Shown: positions 41,822-51,328, counted from the stretch's first letter. The stretch is 59,668 bases of DNA from an uncultured Peptostreptococcaceae bacterium (GCA_947283485.1 CAMYOU010000007.1:1-59668); one strand, 5' to 3'. The notes: generated by a model from the sequence alone, not told the origin. A program made the numbers and translations.

Positions 41822-42451
41822 ATGTCAAAAGTTGTAGTAATGGATCACCCGCTCATCAAACACAAGACCACGATTCTCAGGGACAAGAACACCGGCTCCA
41901 AGCAATTCCGTGAGCTTGTGAATGAAATTGCCATGCTCATGGCATATGAGTGCACGCGCGATTTATCTCTGGAGCAAGTTGAGGTCGAGACGCCCCTCAT
42001 GAAGACGACGGGATACCGCATCTCCGGTAAAAAACTCGGCATCGTACCGATTTTACGTGCGGGACTCGGCATGGTGGAAGGGATGCTATCCATTCTTCCC
42101 GCGGCAAAAGTCGGGCACATCGGACTTTATAGAGATCCCCAGACGCTCCAACCGGTTGAATACTACTGCAAGCTTCCGGATGATGTGAGCGAACGCGACA
42201 TTTTCGTTCTCGACCCGATGCTCGCAACGGGCGGAAGCTCCTCGGCGGCAATCGGCTTTCTCAAGGAACATGGATGCACGTCGATTCGACTCATTGCCAT
42301 CATCGGTGCACCGGAGGGCGTAGAAGTCGTACAGAAGAATCATCCGGATGTCGATATTTACCTTGCAAATCTCGACACGGAACTTAATTCCCACGCATAC
42401 ATTACCCCGGGCCTCGGCGACGCCGGAGATCGTCTATTTGGCACGAAATAA
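41822..42451 (+). CDS. upp: Uracil phosphoribosyltransferase
   Basis: A 209-residue protein of exact family length: VMDHPLIKHKTTILRDKNTG at the N terminus, GKKLGIVPILRAGLGMVEGM, the PRPP loop VLDPMLATGGSSSAAI, and the uracil-binding end YITPGLGDAGDRLFGT. It salvages uracil to UMP. AGGAGG precedes the ATG and overlaps the rpiB end. It complements the de novo pyrimidine genes at 56268-59668, and a terminator follows. Confidence 0.96.
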   Translation: MSKVVVMDHPLIKHKTTILRDKNTGSKQFRELVNEIAMLMAYECTRDLSLEQVEVETPLMKTTGYRISGKKLGIVPILRAGLGMVEGMLSILPAAKVGHIGLYRDPQTLQPVEYYCKLPDDVSERDIFVLDPMLATGGSSSAAIGFLKEHGCTSIRLIAIIGAPEGVEVVQKNHPDVDIYLANLDTELNSHAYITPGLGDAGDRLFGTK

Positions 42452-42473
42452 AAATCAAGCATTGAAAAACAAA

Positions 42474-42504
42474 GAAGACTTGACTGCGGTCATGTCTTTT
42501 TTTT
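42474..42504 (+). terminator. Intrinsic terminator after upp
   Basis: AAGAC-T-TGAC pairs with GTCA-T-GTCTT around TGCG, followed by an eight-base T tract. The last T residues also start the -35 of the mutY promoter. Confidence 0.85.
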
Positions 42505-42531
42505 GTTGGCGAGTCCCTAATTTGGTATACT
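42503..42531 (+). promoter_or_regulatory. Promoter of mutY
   Basis: TTGTTG (42503-42508), a 17-base spacer and TATACT (42526-42531) with an upstream TG form an extended -10 promoter. The start point would be near 42538, leaving a leader of only about 12 bases. Confidence 0.7.
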
Positions 42532-42549
42532 ATTTGCATGGAGAGGTCT

Positions 42550-43554
42550 ATGCATTTTTCAAAGAGATTATTACATTGGTATGACGAACATCAAAGGACG
42601 CTTCCGTGGAGAGAAACGTCGGACGCGTACCGTATTTTGGTATCCGAAATCATGCTGCAACAGACGCGCGTCGAGACTGTAAAGTTTCGATACGAAGAAT
42701 TTTTGGGGCGATATCCCGATGCCTTTCATCTCGCGGGTGCGAGCGAAGAAGAGGTGATGAAAGCGTGGGAGGGACTCGGCTATTATCGCCGTGCCGCAAA
42801 TCTCCATCGAGCCGCGAAACAAATGGCGGCACAGCCTCCAAAAACGTATGCGGAACTGCTTAGACTAACGGGCGTAGGACCGTATACCGCCGGCGCCGTC
42901 GCGTCGATTGCGTTCGGGGAAGCGAGAGCCGCAGTGGACGGGAACAGCTTGAGGGTATTTGCACGTCATGAGGGGATTACGACTTCGATCGATGAAACCA
43001 AGACGAAGAAAGAAATTACGGCGATTCATGAGGCCTATCTCGATCCGGGTCGTCCCGGAGATTTCAATCAGGCGATCATGGATCTCGGCGCGATGATCTG
43101 CGTTCCGAATGTGGAGCCACGATGCGGTGAATGCCCCGTCGGAGAAGACTGCAAGGCGCGAGCACTCGAAAACGCGACGGAATTGCCCGTTCGATCTCCC
43201 AAAAAGCCGCGCACGAAGAAGAAAAAAACGGTCTTTCTTATCGAACACAACAATCGCTGTGCGCTTGAAAAACGACCGGACGGTCTTCTTGGAGGGCTTT
43301 ATGAGCTATACAACACCGAGGGACTGCTCGATGAAAGACGAGCCATGCGCGTATTGCGAGAAGCTGGCTTCGATTTTAACCGCATCGAAAAGATGGGCGA
43401 GAAAAAACACATCTTTACGCATGAGGAGTGGACAATGCGCGGATACAGTGTCAAGGTGGAAGAGGAAAAGGCGGAATACATTTGGGCGGATGAATCGGAA
43501 CTGGAGAAGCGGTATCCGATTGCGACCGCCTTTCGAAAATGGATCGACGAATAA
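42550..43554 (+). CDS. mutY: A/G-specific adenine glycosylase MutY
   Basis: A 334-residue glycosylase. LPWRETSDAYRILVSEIMLQ is the MutY N terminus, LTGVGPYTAGAVASIAFGE the helix-hairpin-helix, VDGNSLRV carries the catalytic region Asp, and CVPNVEPRCGECPVGEDC holds the four cysteines of the 4Fe-4S cluster. A C-terminal NUDIX-like domain recognises 8-oxoG. It removes adenine mispaired with 8-oxoguanine. ATG 42550 is chosen since ATG 42538 would coincide with the transcription start. Confidence 0.93.
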   Translation: MHFSKRLLHWYDEHQRTLPWRETSDAYRILVSEIMLQQTRVETVKFRYEEFLGRYPDAFHLAGASEEEVMKAWEGLGYYRRAANLHRAAKQMAAQPPKTYAELLRLTGVGPYTAGAVASIAFGEARAAVDGNSLRVFARHEGITTSIDETKTKKEITAIHEAYLDPGRPGDFNQAIMDLGAMICVPNVEPRCGECPVGEDCKARALENATELPVRSPKKPRTKKKKTVFLIEHNNRCALEKRPDGLLGGLYELYNTEGLLDERRAMRVLREAGFDFNRIEKMGEKKHIFTHEEWTMRGYSVKVEEEKAEYIWADESELEKRYPIATAFRKWIDE

Positions 43555-43566
43555 GGAGGTGACAAA

Positions 43567-44907
43567 GTGGATTTTCGTCTGCAATTAAAACAAGAACAAA
43601 AGTTAATCCTCACACAGGAACTCCGGCAGTCCATCGAGATGTTGCAGTACACGGGCACGGAGCTTGAAGAGCATCTGCGAAAAATCGCGGACGAAAACCC
43701 GCTTTTGGAACTGGAGACTCGTTACCACGAGTCACTCGACGACGTCGAGAAAGGCTTTGACGAAGCGGATTATGCCGCTTTTTCAAGTGCAGGCACGATT
43801 GGGGATGAGTCGTATCCCGTCGAGAAGAAAAACTATGATTTCTTGGATTTTTACAAAGAAGAGATGACTTTGAGAGAGTATCTCTTGCGTCAGGCAGGCG
43901 TCGAGAAAATTCCGGCAGAACTCCGTCGAGCGGTCATCGCAATCATCGAGAGTATCGATCATCGCGGTTATCTTTCGGAATCGGTCGACGCATTGGCGGG
44001 TGCGCTTTTTATGAGTGTGGAGGAAGTCGAGCAAGCACTTCATATCGTGCAGGCGATGGATCCCGTCGGCGTCGGTGCGCGCGATCTTTCAGAATGCCTT
44101 GTGCTGCAAATTCCTGAGAAAGAGAAACTCGCACGGATCATTGCGGAAGATCACTTGGAACTCGTCGCAGCAAACCATCTCGACCGGATTGCGCGTGTGG
44201 AACGTGTCGATATGGAAGATGTTCTGCGGGCGGTGGATCGGATCAAGCATCTCAATCCCATTCCGGGACAGGGCTTTAGCACGGAGGAGCAAGGCTCCTA
44301 TGTTTTTCCGGAGGGAGAGATCGTCGAGACGAAAGAGGGTTTTCAAGTCCATCTTTTTCGCGAACACATCCCGCGCCTATTTATCAATCACAGTGTGGAA
44401 CGAATGCTTCTGCGTTCGAACGATGAACGCACCATTCAATTTCTCAAGAAAAAACGCGCACAGGCGATCTTTGCCATCCGGAGTCTCGAGCAACGCGCCT
44501 CAACGATCCGATGTGTCTTGGAAGCCATCGTGCAGAGACAGGAAAAAGCACTACGCGAAGGCATGAGTTTTCTCGAGCCGATGCGGCTCAAAGATCTTTC
44601 CGACGAGCTGGCACTATCCGAGTCGACCGTATCACGCGCCACCTCCGGCAAATACGTTATCACTCCGCATGGCATGGTCGAGATCAAATCTTTTTTTACA
44701 AACGCATTGGGAGACGATGTTTCGTGTGTACGGGTAAAAGCTGTTTTGGAAGAACTTGTTCGATCGGAGGATAAGAAAAAACCGTACTCCGATGCCAAGC
44801 TTACGAAACTTCTCGAAGCGTCGGGTTTTGAGATTTCCAGACGTACCGTTGCGAAGTATCGCGATGAGATGCACATTCCCAATTCCTCGGTAAGAAAAGA
44901 ATTTTAA
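43567..44907 (+). CDS. rpoN: RNA polymerase sigma-54 factor
   Basis: A 446-residue sigma-54: region I is the Gln/Leu-rich start FRLQLKQEQKLILTQELRQS, the core-binding part contains MDPVGVGARDLSECL and HLNPIPGQGF, a helix-turn-helix region follows (LKDLSDELALSESTVSRA), and the C-terminal RpoN box reads SRRTVAKYRDEMHIPNS. The start is GTG 43567 after AAGGAGG. No enhancer-binding protein is in the window, and I found no convincing -24/-12 promoter. In many Clostridia rpoN sits directly before the gap operon, as here, but the glycolytic promoter that follows is sigma-A type. Confidence 0.95.
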   Translation: MDFRLQLKQEQKLILTQELRQSIEMLQYTGTELEEHLRKIADENPLLELETRYHESLDDVEKGFDEADYAAFSSAGTIGDESYPVEKKNYDFLDFYKEEMTLREYLLRQAGVEKIPAELRRAVIAIIESIDHRGYLSESVDALAGALFMSVEEVEQALHIVQAMDPVGVGARDLSECLVLQIPEKEKLARIIAEDHLELVAANHLDRIARVERVDMEDVLRAVDRIKHLNPIPGQGFSTEEQGSYVFPEGEIVETKEGFQVHLFREHIPRLFINHSVERMLLRSNDERTIQFLKKKRAQAIFAIRSLEQRASTIRCVLEAIVQRQEKALREGMSFLEPMRLKDLSDELALSESTVSRATSGKYVITPHGMVEIKSFFTNALGDDVSCVRVKAVLEELVRSEDKKKPYSDAKLTKLLEASGFEISRRTVAKYRDEMHIPNSSVRKEF

Positions 44908-44935
44908 GACACAACGCGGTTATGTGTTAAATCAT

Positions 44936-44964
44936 TTGATATTTTTCACACGATGTAGTAGAAT
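44936..44964 (+). promoter_or_regulatory. Sigma-A promoter of the glycolytic operon
   Basis: TTGATA (44936-44941) and TAGAAT (44959-44964) are 17 bases apart. The leader to the gap ATG is about 124 bases and shows no strong hairpin. A weak dyad ACACA/TGTGT (44910-44928) lies just upstream of the -35. Confidence 0.8.
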
Positions 44965-45094
44965 AGTCTCGCTTGAAAAGACGCGTTCGTAGTGTCTCCC
45001 GCAATAAAAAAACGGATTGTGGGTATCTATCTTAAGAATGGTTGGAATAAAGCAAGACTTAAGCACAGGAAGTGCAAAAAAGGAGGCATTATTG

Positions 45095-46093
45095 ATGAAA
45101 GTAGCATTAAACGGATTTGGAAGAATTGGACGCGACGTTGTTCGCATCTTGTTCGAAGAAGAAAGAGGTATCGACCTTGTTGCAATCAACACGCTCGGTG
45201 ATATCAAGGCGAACGCACATCTATTCAAACATGACTCTGTGTACGGAAAGTTTCACGGTACCGTCGAGGTAGGCGAAGATCATCTCATGATCAACGGCAA
45301 GAGAGTCAATTTCTACTCTGAAAGAGATCCTGAGAATCTTCCTTGGAAAGAACTCGGTGTTGATCTCGTCATCGATTCCACCGGTGTCTTCAAGGACAAA
45401 GCCGGTCTTTCGAAACATATCAAAGCAGGTGCCAAGAAGGTTATCATCACGGCACCCGCAAGTGACGCGGACATTACGATTGTTATGGGCGTCAACCAAG
45501 ACAAATTCGATGCATCGAAGCACGATGTCATCTCCAACGCAAGCTGCACGACGAACTGCCTTGCACCGGTTTCCAAAGTTATTCTCGAGAAATTCGGCGT
45601 AGTAAAGGGTCTTATGACCACGGTTCACGCATACACCGGTGATCAGAACTTGCACGATAATCTCCACAAAGATTTTAGACGTGCGCGCGCAGCTGCACTT
45701 TCGATCGTACCGACCACGACGGGTGCGGCAAAAGCTGTCGCATTGGTACTTCCGGAACTCAAGGGCAAACTCAACGGATTCGCAATGCGCGTTCCCACGC
45801 CGACCGTATCCGTCGTCGACGTTACCTTTGAACTTCCGAAAGAACACAGTGTAGAAGAAATCAACAAGGCACTCAAAGATGCCAGCGAAAACGAGCTCAA
45901 AGGCATTCTTGGTTATTCCGAAGAACCGCTTGTATCCATCGACTTCCAAGGAGACGAACGCTCTTCGATCGTTGATCCAGAGCAAACCATGGTCATCGAA
46001 AACATGGCGAAGATTGTGTCCTGGTATGACAATGAATGGGGTTATTCTCACAGGGTTTGCGACCTTGCCGAGCATGTGCTGAAGAACATGTAA
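45095..46093 (+). CDS. gap: Glyceraldehyde-3-phosphate dehydrogenase
   Basis: A 332-residue GAPDH: KVALNGFGRIGRDVVR is the NAD fold, the catalytic cysteine is in SNASCTTNCLAP, followed by THAYTGDQNLHD, and the C-terminal SWYDNEWGYSHRVCDLAEHV is canonical. The ATG at 45095 has AAAAGGAGG 7 bases upstream; longer frames to 45017 lack a ribosome binding site and family alignment. It oxidises glyceraldehyde 3-phosphate to 1,3-bisphosphoglycerate. A perfect terminator hairpin follows, so it may be made in excess of the downstream enzymes. Confidence 0.97.
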   Translation: MKVALNGFGRIGRDVVRILFEEERGIDLVAINTLGDIKANAHLFKHDSVYGKFHGTVEVGEDHLMINGKRVNFYSERDPENLPWKELGVDLVIDSTGVFKDKAGLSKHIKAGAKKVIITAPASDADITIVMGVNQDKFDASKHDVISNASCTTNCLAPVSKVILEKFGVVKGLMTTVHAYTGDQNLHDNLHKDFRRARAAALSIVPTTTGAAKAVALVLPELKGKLNGFAMRVPTPTVSVVDVTFELPKEHSVEEINKALKDASENELKGILGYSEEPLVSIDFQGDERSSIVDPEQTMVIENMAKIVSWYDNEWGYSHRVCDLAEHVLKNM

Positions 46094-46098
46094 TGTCG

Positions 46099-46125
46099 AG
46101 TCCGGTCAACTGACCGGACTTTTTT
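46099..46125 (+). terminator. Terminator hairpin between gap and pgk
   Basis: AGTCCGGTCAACTGACCGGACT is a perfect 22-base palindrome followed by five T residues, ending just before the pgk ribosome binding site. Partial termination here would set a gap to pgk ratio. Confidence 0.85.
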
Positions 46126-46139
46126 CAAGGAGGAATGGA

Positions 46140-47333
46140 ATGAAAAAAACCATTAAGGACTACGATTATAAGGGCAAACGCGTCCTCGTACGCGCAGATT
46201 TCAATGTCCCGATGTCGAAAAAAGAAAAAGGTGTGATCAGCGACGATGCACGCATTGTAGCGAGCATTCCGACGATTGAATACCTTCTCGATGCCGGCGC
46301 AAGTGTGATCCTTATGAGCCACATGGGTCGTCCCAAGGGAACGCCGAATCCGGATTATTCGCTTCGCCCCGTTGCCGATCGTCTATCCGAATTGCTCCAT
46401 CGTGAAGTCAAATTTCTTCCGAGCGATCACGTCGTAGACGCCGAAGTGGAGAAAGCCGTAAAGGCATTGAAACCGGGTGAGGTGGCTCTTCTTGAAAACA
46501 CGCGTTATCGCGCAGAGGAAGAAAAGAACGGGGAAGAGTTCGCGCTCGAACTCGCGGGGCTTGCCGATCTCTTTGTCAACGATGCATTCGGCACGTCTCA
46601 TCGTGCGCACGCTTCCAATGTCGGTGTCTCGAAGATTTTACCGTCTGCAGTGGGACTACTCGTTCAGAAGGAAATCGAGATTATGGGGAAGGCACTCGAA
46701 GCGCCGCAGCGTCCTTTTGTATCCATCTTGGGAGGTGCGAAAGTTTCGGATAAGATCGGCGTCATCGAGAACCTCATCGAACGCGTCGACACAATTCTCA
46801 TCGGTGGTGGCATGGCATACACCTTTGAAAAAGCACTTGGGAAAGAAATCGGTCGTTCGCTCCTCGAGGAGGACAAGATCGAACTCGCGAAGGATCTCAT
46901 GGAGAGAGCGAAAAAACGCGGTGTGAAACTTTTACTCCCTGTCGATGTCGTCATTGCCAAAGAAATCGATGAATCCGCTGAGACCAAAGTCGTATCCATC
47001 GATGAAATTCCCGTGGATATGGAAGCCCTGGATATCGGGCCCGAGACGGCAAAACGCTTTGCAGACGAAATCAAATCGGCGAAGACGGTCGTCTGGAACG
47101 GACCGATGGGCGTGTTTGAACTCTCAAATTTTGCAGCGGGCACGATGGCGGTAGCGGAAGCGCTCGCAGCTTCGGATGCCGTTTCGATTGTCGGCGGAGG
47201 AGACAGCGCACTCGCCATTGAAAAAGCCGGGCTCAAAGACCGAATTACCCATGTTTCCACCGGCGGCGGTGCTTCCCTCGAATTTTTGGAAGGGAAAAAG
47301 CTCCCAGGTATTGAAGCAATTGAAGACAAATAG
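46140..47333 (+). CDS. pgk: Phosphoglycerate kinase
   Basis: A 397-residue PGK: GKRVLVRADFNVPM at the substrate site, SHMGRPKGTPNPDYSLRPVA, LLENTRYRAEEEKN, FVNDAFGTSHRAHAS, ILGGAKVSDKI and the C-terminal GGGDSALAIEKAG with STGGGASLEFLEG. It makes ATP and 3-phosphoglycerate from 1,3-bisphosphoglycerate. AAGGAGG precedes the ATG and abuts the T tract of the gap terminator. tpiA follows after 10 bases. Confidence 0.97.
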   Translation: MKKTIKDYDYKGKRVLVRADFNVPMSKKEKGVISDDARIVASIPTIEYLLDAGASVILMSHMGRPKGTPNPDYSLRPVADRLSELLHREVKFLPSDHVVDAEVEKAVKALKPGEVALLENTRYRAEEEKNGEEFALELAGLADLFVNDAFGTSHRAHASNVGVSKILPSAVGLLVQKEIEIMGKALEAPQRPFVSILGGAKVSDKIGVIENLIERVDTILIGGGMAYTFEKALGKEIGRSLLEEDKIELAKDLMERAKKRGVKLLLPVDVVIAKEIDESAETKVVSIDEIPVDMEALDIGPETAKRFADEIKSAKTVVWNGPMGVFELSNFAAGTMAVAEALAASDAVSIVGGGDSALAIEKAGLKDRITHVSTGGGASLEFLEGKKLPGIEAIEDK

Positions 47334-47343
47334 GAGGGACGCG

Positions 47344-48093
47344 ATGCGAAAAAAACTCATTGCCGGCAATTGGAAAATGAATAAGACGGTCGATGAAGCG
47401 ATGGAGACCGTAAAGGCACTCGCAGATCTCGATACGGACGGCGTCGATGCCGCACTTTTGGTACCCTTTACGCATCTCTACGCGTTAAAGGACATTATGC
47501 CCGAGGGCGTAAAACTGGGCGCGCAGAATCTCCACGACAAAGCATCCGGTGCTTTTACCGGTGAAATCAGCGCGGACATGCTGCTCTCCGTAGGTTGCGA
47601 ATATGTAGCCATCGGACACAGTGAACGTCGTGATATCTTCGGCGAGACGGACGAATGGATTAACCGCAAAGTAAAAACGGCGCTCGAGAAAGGTCTCAAG
47701 CCGATCCTTTGCATCGGTGAGCATCTCGAGGAACGCGAATCGGGCAAAGTAGAAGAAGTGCTCTCGAAACAACTCGAGGCGGATCTTAACGGACTCTCTG
47801 CGGCGGAAGCCGTGAAGGTCGTCGTAGCCTATGAACCTATCTGGGCGATCGGCACGGGCAAAGTCGCATCAGATGAAGATGCGAATGAAACGATTCGCTT
47901 TATCCGCTCGAAGATCGCTTCCATGTACGATGAAAAAACGGCAGATGCCATTCGGATTCTCTACGGTGGAAGTGTAAAGCCGACGAATATCAAGGGTCTT
48001 CTTGCGTCCGGTGAAATTGACGGCGCATTGGTTGGCGGCGCAAGTCTTGAGGCGGATTCGTTCGCGAGCCTTGTGCATTTGGGAGAGAAATAA
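47344..48093 (+). CDS. tpiA: Triosephosphate isomerase
   Basis: A 249-residue TIM of standard length: LIAGNWKMNKTVDEA carries the substrate Lys, YVAIGHSERRDIFGE the catalytic His, AYEPIWAIGTGKVAS the catalytic Glu, and ILYGGSVKPTN the phosphate loop. ATG 47344 follows AGGAGGGACGCG; longer frames upstream would lie inside pgk. Its stop overlaps the gpmI start by one base. Confidence 0.97.
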   Translation: MRKKLIAGNWKMNKTVDEAMETVKALADLDTDGVDAALLVPFTHLYALKDIMPEGVKLGAQNLHDKASGAFTGEISADMLLSVGCEYVAIGHSERRDIFGETDEWINRKVKTALEKGLKPILCIGEHLEERESGKVEEVLSKQLEADLNGLSAAEAVKVVVAYEPIWAIGTGKVASDEDANETIRFIRSKIASMYDEKTADAIRILYGGSVKPTNIKGLLASGEIDGALVGGASLEADSFASLVHLGEK

Positions 48094-49631
48094 TGCGTCC
48101 CGTCATGCTCATGATCCTGGACGGATACGGGATCGCACCCTCATCGGACGGCAATGCGGTGAGCCTTGCCAAGACGCCGGTCATGGATACGCTCAAAGCA
48201 AACTATCCCAACACTACGCTGGATGCCTCGGGACTTGCCGTCGGTCTCCCGGAAGGACAGATGGGAAACTCCGAAGTCGGACATCTCAATCTCGGAGCGG
48301 GTCGCGTCGTGTATCAGGAACTTACGCGACTGACACGTTCGATTGAAACCGGAGAACTCTATGAGAATGAAGCACTCAATGCGGCGGTGGACTATGCCGA
48401 AAAGCATGGCGGTGCTGTGCATCTCATGGGTTTGCTTTCCAAAGGCGGCGTGCACAGTCACATGGATCATCTCTTCGGCGTTTTGGAACTTCTCAAACGA
48501 CGCAATTTCCATCGCGTTTATGTACACGCTTTTCTCGACGGCCGTGATGTATCTCCGCACGCGGGGAAAGACGATGTTGCGGAACTCATCGCCCATATGG
48601 AAAAAATCGGCGTCGGTAAGCTTGCAACCATCGATGGACGCTACTATGCGATGGACAGAGACAATCGCTGGGAGCGTGTGAAGCTCGCCTATGATGCCAT
48701 CGTGTATGGAGAGGGACAGAAGACGGACGATCCCGTCGGTGCCATCCAAAAATCCTATGACGAAGCAATTACGGATGAATTTTTCATTCCGACCGTCATC
48801 ACGGAGCATGGGGTGCCGCGCGCCAAGCTTACAAGCGACGACAGTGTCATTTTCTTCAACTTCCGACCGGATCGTGCGAGACAACTTACCCGCGCCATCA
48901 TGGAGGATGAATTTAACGGGTTTGAACGCGAGCATCGCATCCACCCGTTCTATGTGACGATGACGACCTATGATGCCACGTTCCAAAACGTACACGTCGC
49001 ATTCGGACCGCAGACGATCTTGGACACGCTCGGTGAAGTCGTTGCGCGCGCCGGGAAAAGACAACTACGGATTGCGGAAACGGAGAAATACGCCCATGTT
49101 ACGTTCTTCTTCAACGGGGGCGTGGAAAAACCGAATGACAACGAGGATCGCATCCTCATTCCGTCGCCGAAAGTCGCGACTTACGATTTGCAACCCGAGA
49201 TGAGCGCATTTGAAGTGAAAGATGCGGTCATCGAGGCGATTGAGAGCGGTCAATACGATCTTATCATCCTCAACTTCGCAAACTCGGACATGGTCGGTCA
49301 TACCGGCGTCATCCCCGCCGCTGTGAAAGCGGTCGAAACCGTGGACACTTGCGTGGGAGAAATCGTAGACGCGATCGTCCGTGCCGACGGAGCGGTTTTC
49401 ATTACGGCGGATCACGGAAACAGCGAGAAAATGCTTGACGAAAACGGTGGACCGTTTACCGCGCACACGACGAATCCCGTCCCGGCGATTCTCGTAAGCG
49501 ATTGCGAAAACATCGAACTAAGACACGGCAAACTTGCTGACGTCGCACCCACATTGTTGGAACTCATGGGTATTCAAAAACCGGAACGCATGACCGGTGA
49601 ATCTATTATTGTTCATAAGGAGGAAATATGA
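48093..49631 (+). CDS. gpmI: Phosphoglycerate mutase, cofactor-independent
   Basis: A 512-residue alkaline-phosphatase-type mutase: MLMILDGYGIAPSSDGNAV binds metal, the phosphorylated Ser is in GQMGNSEVGHLNLGAGR, then HAFLDGRDVSPHAG and the later metal ligands in FANSDMVGHTG and FITADHGNSEKM. It is the manganese-dependent type found in Bacillota, unrelated to the bisphosphoglycerate-dependent enzyme. It is coupled to tpiA and to eno by overlapping stop and start codons. Confidence 0.97.
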   Translation: MRPVMLMILDGYGIAPSSDGNAVSLAKTPVMDTLKANYPNTTLDASGLAVGLPEGQMGNSEVGHLNLGAGRVVYQELTRLTRSIETGELYENEALNAAVDYAEKHGGAVHLMGLLSKGGVHSHMDHLFGVLELLKRRNFHRVYVHAFLDGRDVSPHAGKDDVAELIAHMEKIGVGKLATIDGRYYAMDRDNRWERVKLAYDAIVYGEGQKTDDPVGAIQKSYDEAITDEFFIPTVITEHGVPRAKLTSDDSVIFFNFRPDRARQLTRAIMEDEFNGFEREHRIHPFYVTMTTYDATFQNVHVAFGPQTILDTLGEVVARAGKRQLRIAETEKYAHVTFFFNGGVEKPNDNEDRILIPSPKVATYDLQPEMSAFEVKDAVIEAIESGQYDLIILNFANSDMVGHTGVIPAAVKAVETVDTCVGEIVDAIVRADGAVFITADHGNSEKMLDENGGPFTAHTTNPVPAILVSDCENIELRHGKLADVAPTLLELMGIQKPERMTGESIIVHKEEI

Positions 49632-50923
49632 GTCTCATTCAAGACATTTATGCAAGAGAAGTCCTCGATTCTCGAGGCAACCCGACGGTTGAAGTAGAAG
49701 TTGTAACGGAAATGGGCGGCTTCGGTCGCGCAATGGTACCCTCGGGTGCCAGCACGGGACAATTCGAGGCGGTTGAGCTTCGCGACGGGGACAAGAGTCG
49801 TTATCTCGGCAAAGGCGTTACCAAAGCCGTTGAAAACGTCAACGACATCATCGCGCCCGAGATTGTAGGCAATTTTGACGTCTCTGAGCAGATTGCCATC
49901 GATCACTTCATGATCGAACTCGACGGAACCGAAAACAAAGGCAAACTCGGTGCCAATGCCATTCTCGGCGTATCCATGGCGGTCGCTCGCGCGGCAGCGG
50001 ACGAATACGGTATGGAACTGTATCACTATCTTGGCGGCGTCAACAGTCACGTTCTTCCCGTACCGATGTGCAATATCTTAAATGGAGGAGAACACGCGGA
50101 CAACAATGTCGATTTCCAAGAGTTTATGATTATGCCGGTAGGCGCAAAGTCCTTTAAGGAATGCATCCGCATGGTTGCCGAAGTTTTCCACGCACTCAAA
50201 GCCGTTCTGAAAGCAAAAGGTCTTTCTACCGGCGTCGGCGATGAGGGCGGCTTTGCTCCGAATCTCGAGACCAACGAAGAAGCTCTGATGGTCATTGTGG
50301 AAGCAATCAAGAACGCAGGCTATAAGCCCGGCGAAGATATCGCTCTTGCCATGGACGCAGCAGCAAGCGAGTTCTACGATCGCGACAAGAAACTCTATGA
50401 ACTCAAAGGCGAAGGCAGAAGCTTTACGGCGGAAGAACTCGTTTCCTACTATGAAATGATCACCGAAAAGTATCCGATCATCTCGATCGAAGACGGACTC
50501 GATGAAGAGGATTGGGACGGCTGGAAACACATGACCGAGAAACTCGGCAAGAAGATTCAGATCGTTGGCGACGATCTCTTTGTCACGAACACGAAACGCC
50601 TCAAGAAAGGCATCGAACTCGGCGTTGCTAACTCGATTCTCATCAAACTCAATCAGATCGGAACGGTCAGCGAGACGATCGAAGCGATCGAACTTGCGAA
50701 GAGACACGGCATGACCGCGGTCATTTCGCACAGAAGCGGCGAGACGGAAGACGTCTTCATTGCCGACTTCGTCGTAGCGATGTCCACGGGACAAATCAAA
50801 ACCGGCGCACCGAGCCGTACGGATCGCGTTGCGAAATACAACGAACTCATCCGCACGGAGGATGATCTCGGAGAAGCATCCGAGTTTGCCGGAAAGAGCG
50901 CATTTTACAATCTGGAAAAGTAA
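49628..50923 (+). CDS. eno: Enolase
   Basis: A 431-residue enolase: VLDSRGNPTVEVEV at the N terminus, PSGASTGQFEAVELRDGD, KLGANAILGVSMAVARAAA, the catalytic loop GDEGGFAPNL, IEDGLDEEDWDGW, and the signature ILIKLNQIGTVSETIEAI with SHRSGETED. It converts 2-phosphoglycerate to phosphoenolpyruvate. It ends the glycolytic operon and is followed by a terminator. The start overlaps gpmI by four bases. Confidence 0.98.
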   Translation: MSLIQDIYAREVLDSRGNPTVEVEVVTEMGGFGRAMVPSGASTGQFEAVELRDGDKSRYLGKGVTKAVENVNDIIAPEIVGNFDVSEQIAIDHFMIELDGTENKGKLGANAILGVSMAVARAAADEYGMELYHYLGGVNSHVLPVPMCNILNGGEHADNNVDFQEFMIMPVGAKSFKECIRMVAEVFHALKAVLKAKGLSTGVGDEGGFAPNLETNEEALMVIVEAIKNAGYKPGEDIALAMDAAASEFYDRDKKLYELKGEGRSFTAEELVSYYEMITEKYPIISIEDGLDEEDWDGWKHMTEKLGKKIQIVGDDLFVTNTKRLKKGIELGVANSILIKLNQIGTVSETIEAIELAKRHGMTAVISHRSGETEDVFIADFVVAMSTGQIKTGAPSRTDRVAKYNELIRTEDDLGEASEFAGKSAFYNLEK

Positions 50924-50929
50924 TGCTTT

Positions 50930-50959
50930 GAAAGCTCCCTTGATCGGGGGCTTTCTTTT
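50930..50959 (+). terminator. Intrinsic terminator after eno
   Basis: GAAAGCTCCC and GGGGGCTTTC pair with one G-U around TTGATC, followed by four T residues. Confidence 0.85.
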
Positions 50960-51011
50960 GTATCTGTAATAAAAAAGCAGAGTGAAGATTCGCGCGCAGG
51001 GTCGTCGTTTC

Positions 51012-51040
51012 TTGAACTTCAAAGCCTTTTATGTTAGAAT
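51012..51040 (+). promoter_or_regulatory. Promoter of secG
   Basis: TTGAAC (51012-51017), 17 bases and TAGAAT (51035-51040) with an upstream TG make a good sigma-A promoter 42 bases before the secG GTG. Confidence 0.75.
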
Positions 51041-51081
51041 CCATATATTGCAAAAGCGTATTCTATGGAGGAGGTGGATTT

Positions 51082-51306
51082 GTGCTAACACTATGCAGTA
51101 TTATTTTGGTGATTGCGGCGATTGTAATCATTATTTCCGTGCTCATGCAGGAGCCGAAGGAAAGCGGACTCGGCGTTGTTGACGGAAGCGGAACCAATCT
51201 TTTCGGAGGAGCAAGCTCCGGAAGAGATGCGATTTTGAGCAAGGTTACGGTCGGCGCTTTTGTTGTGTTTTTGATTTCGGCAGTTGCGATTGTTGCAATT
51301 AGTTGA
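51082..51306 (+). CDS. secG: Preprotein translocase subunit SecG
   Basis: A 74-residue protein of SecG length with two transmembrane helices (about residues 3-22 and 52-72), the connecting motif VLMQEPKESGLG and the Gly-rich GTNLFGGASSGRD. SecG assists SecYEG during export. The start is GTG 51082, 7 bases after GGAGGAGG. In Bacillota secG is usually followed by rnr and smpB; here hppA lies between. Confidence 0.9.
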   Translation: MLTLCSIILVIAAIVIIISVLMQEPKESGLGVVDGSGTNLFGGASSGRDAILSKVTVGAFVVFLISAVAIVAIS

Positions 51307-51328
51307 ATATGTTTTTAGGAGGAATGAA

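Noticed and set aside
48141..49064. Minus-strand open frame within gpmI
   Set aside because: It lies wholly inside a certain gene and shows only antisense composition.
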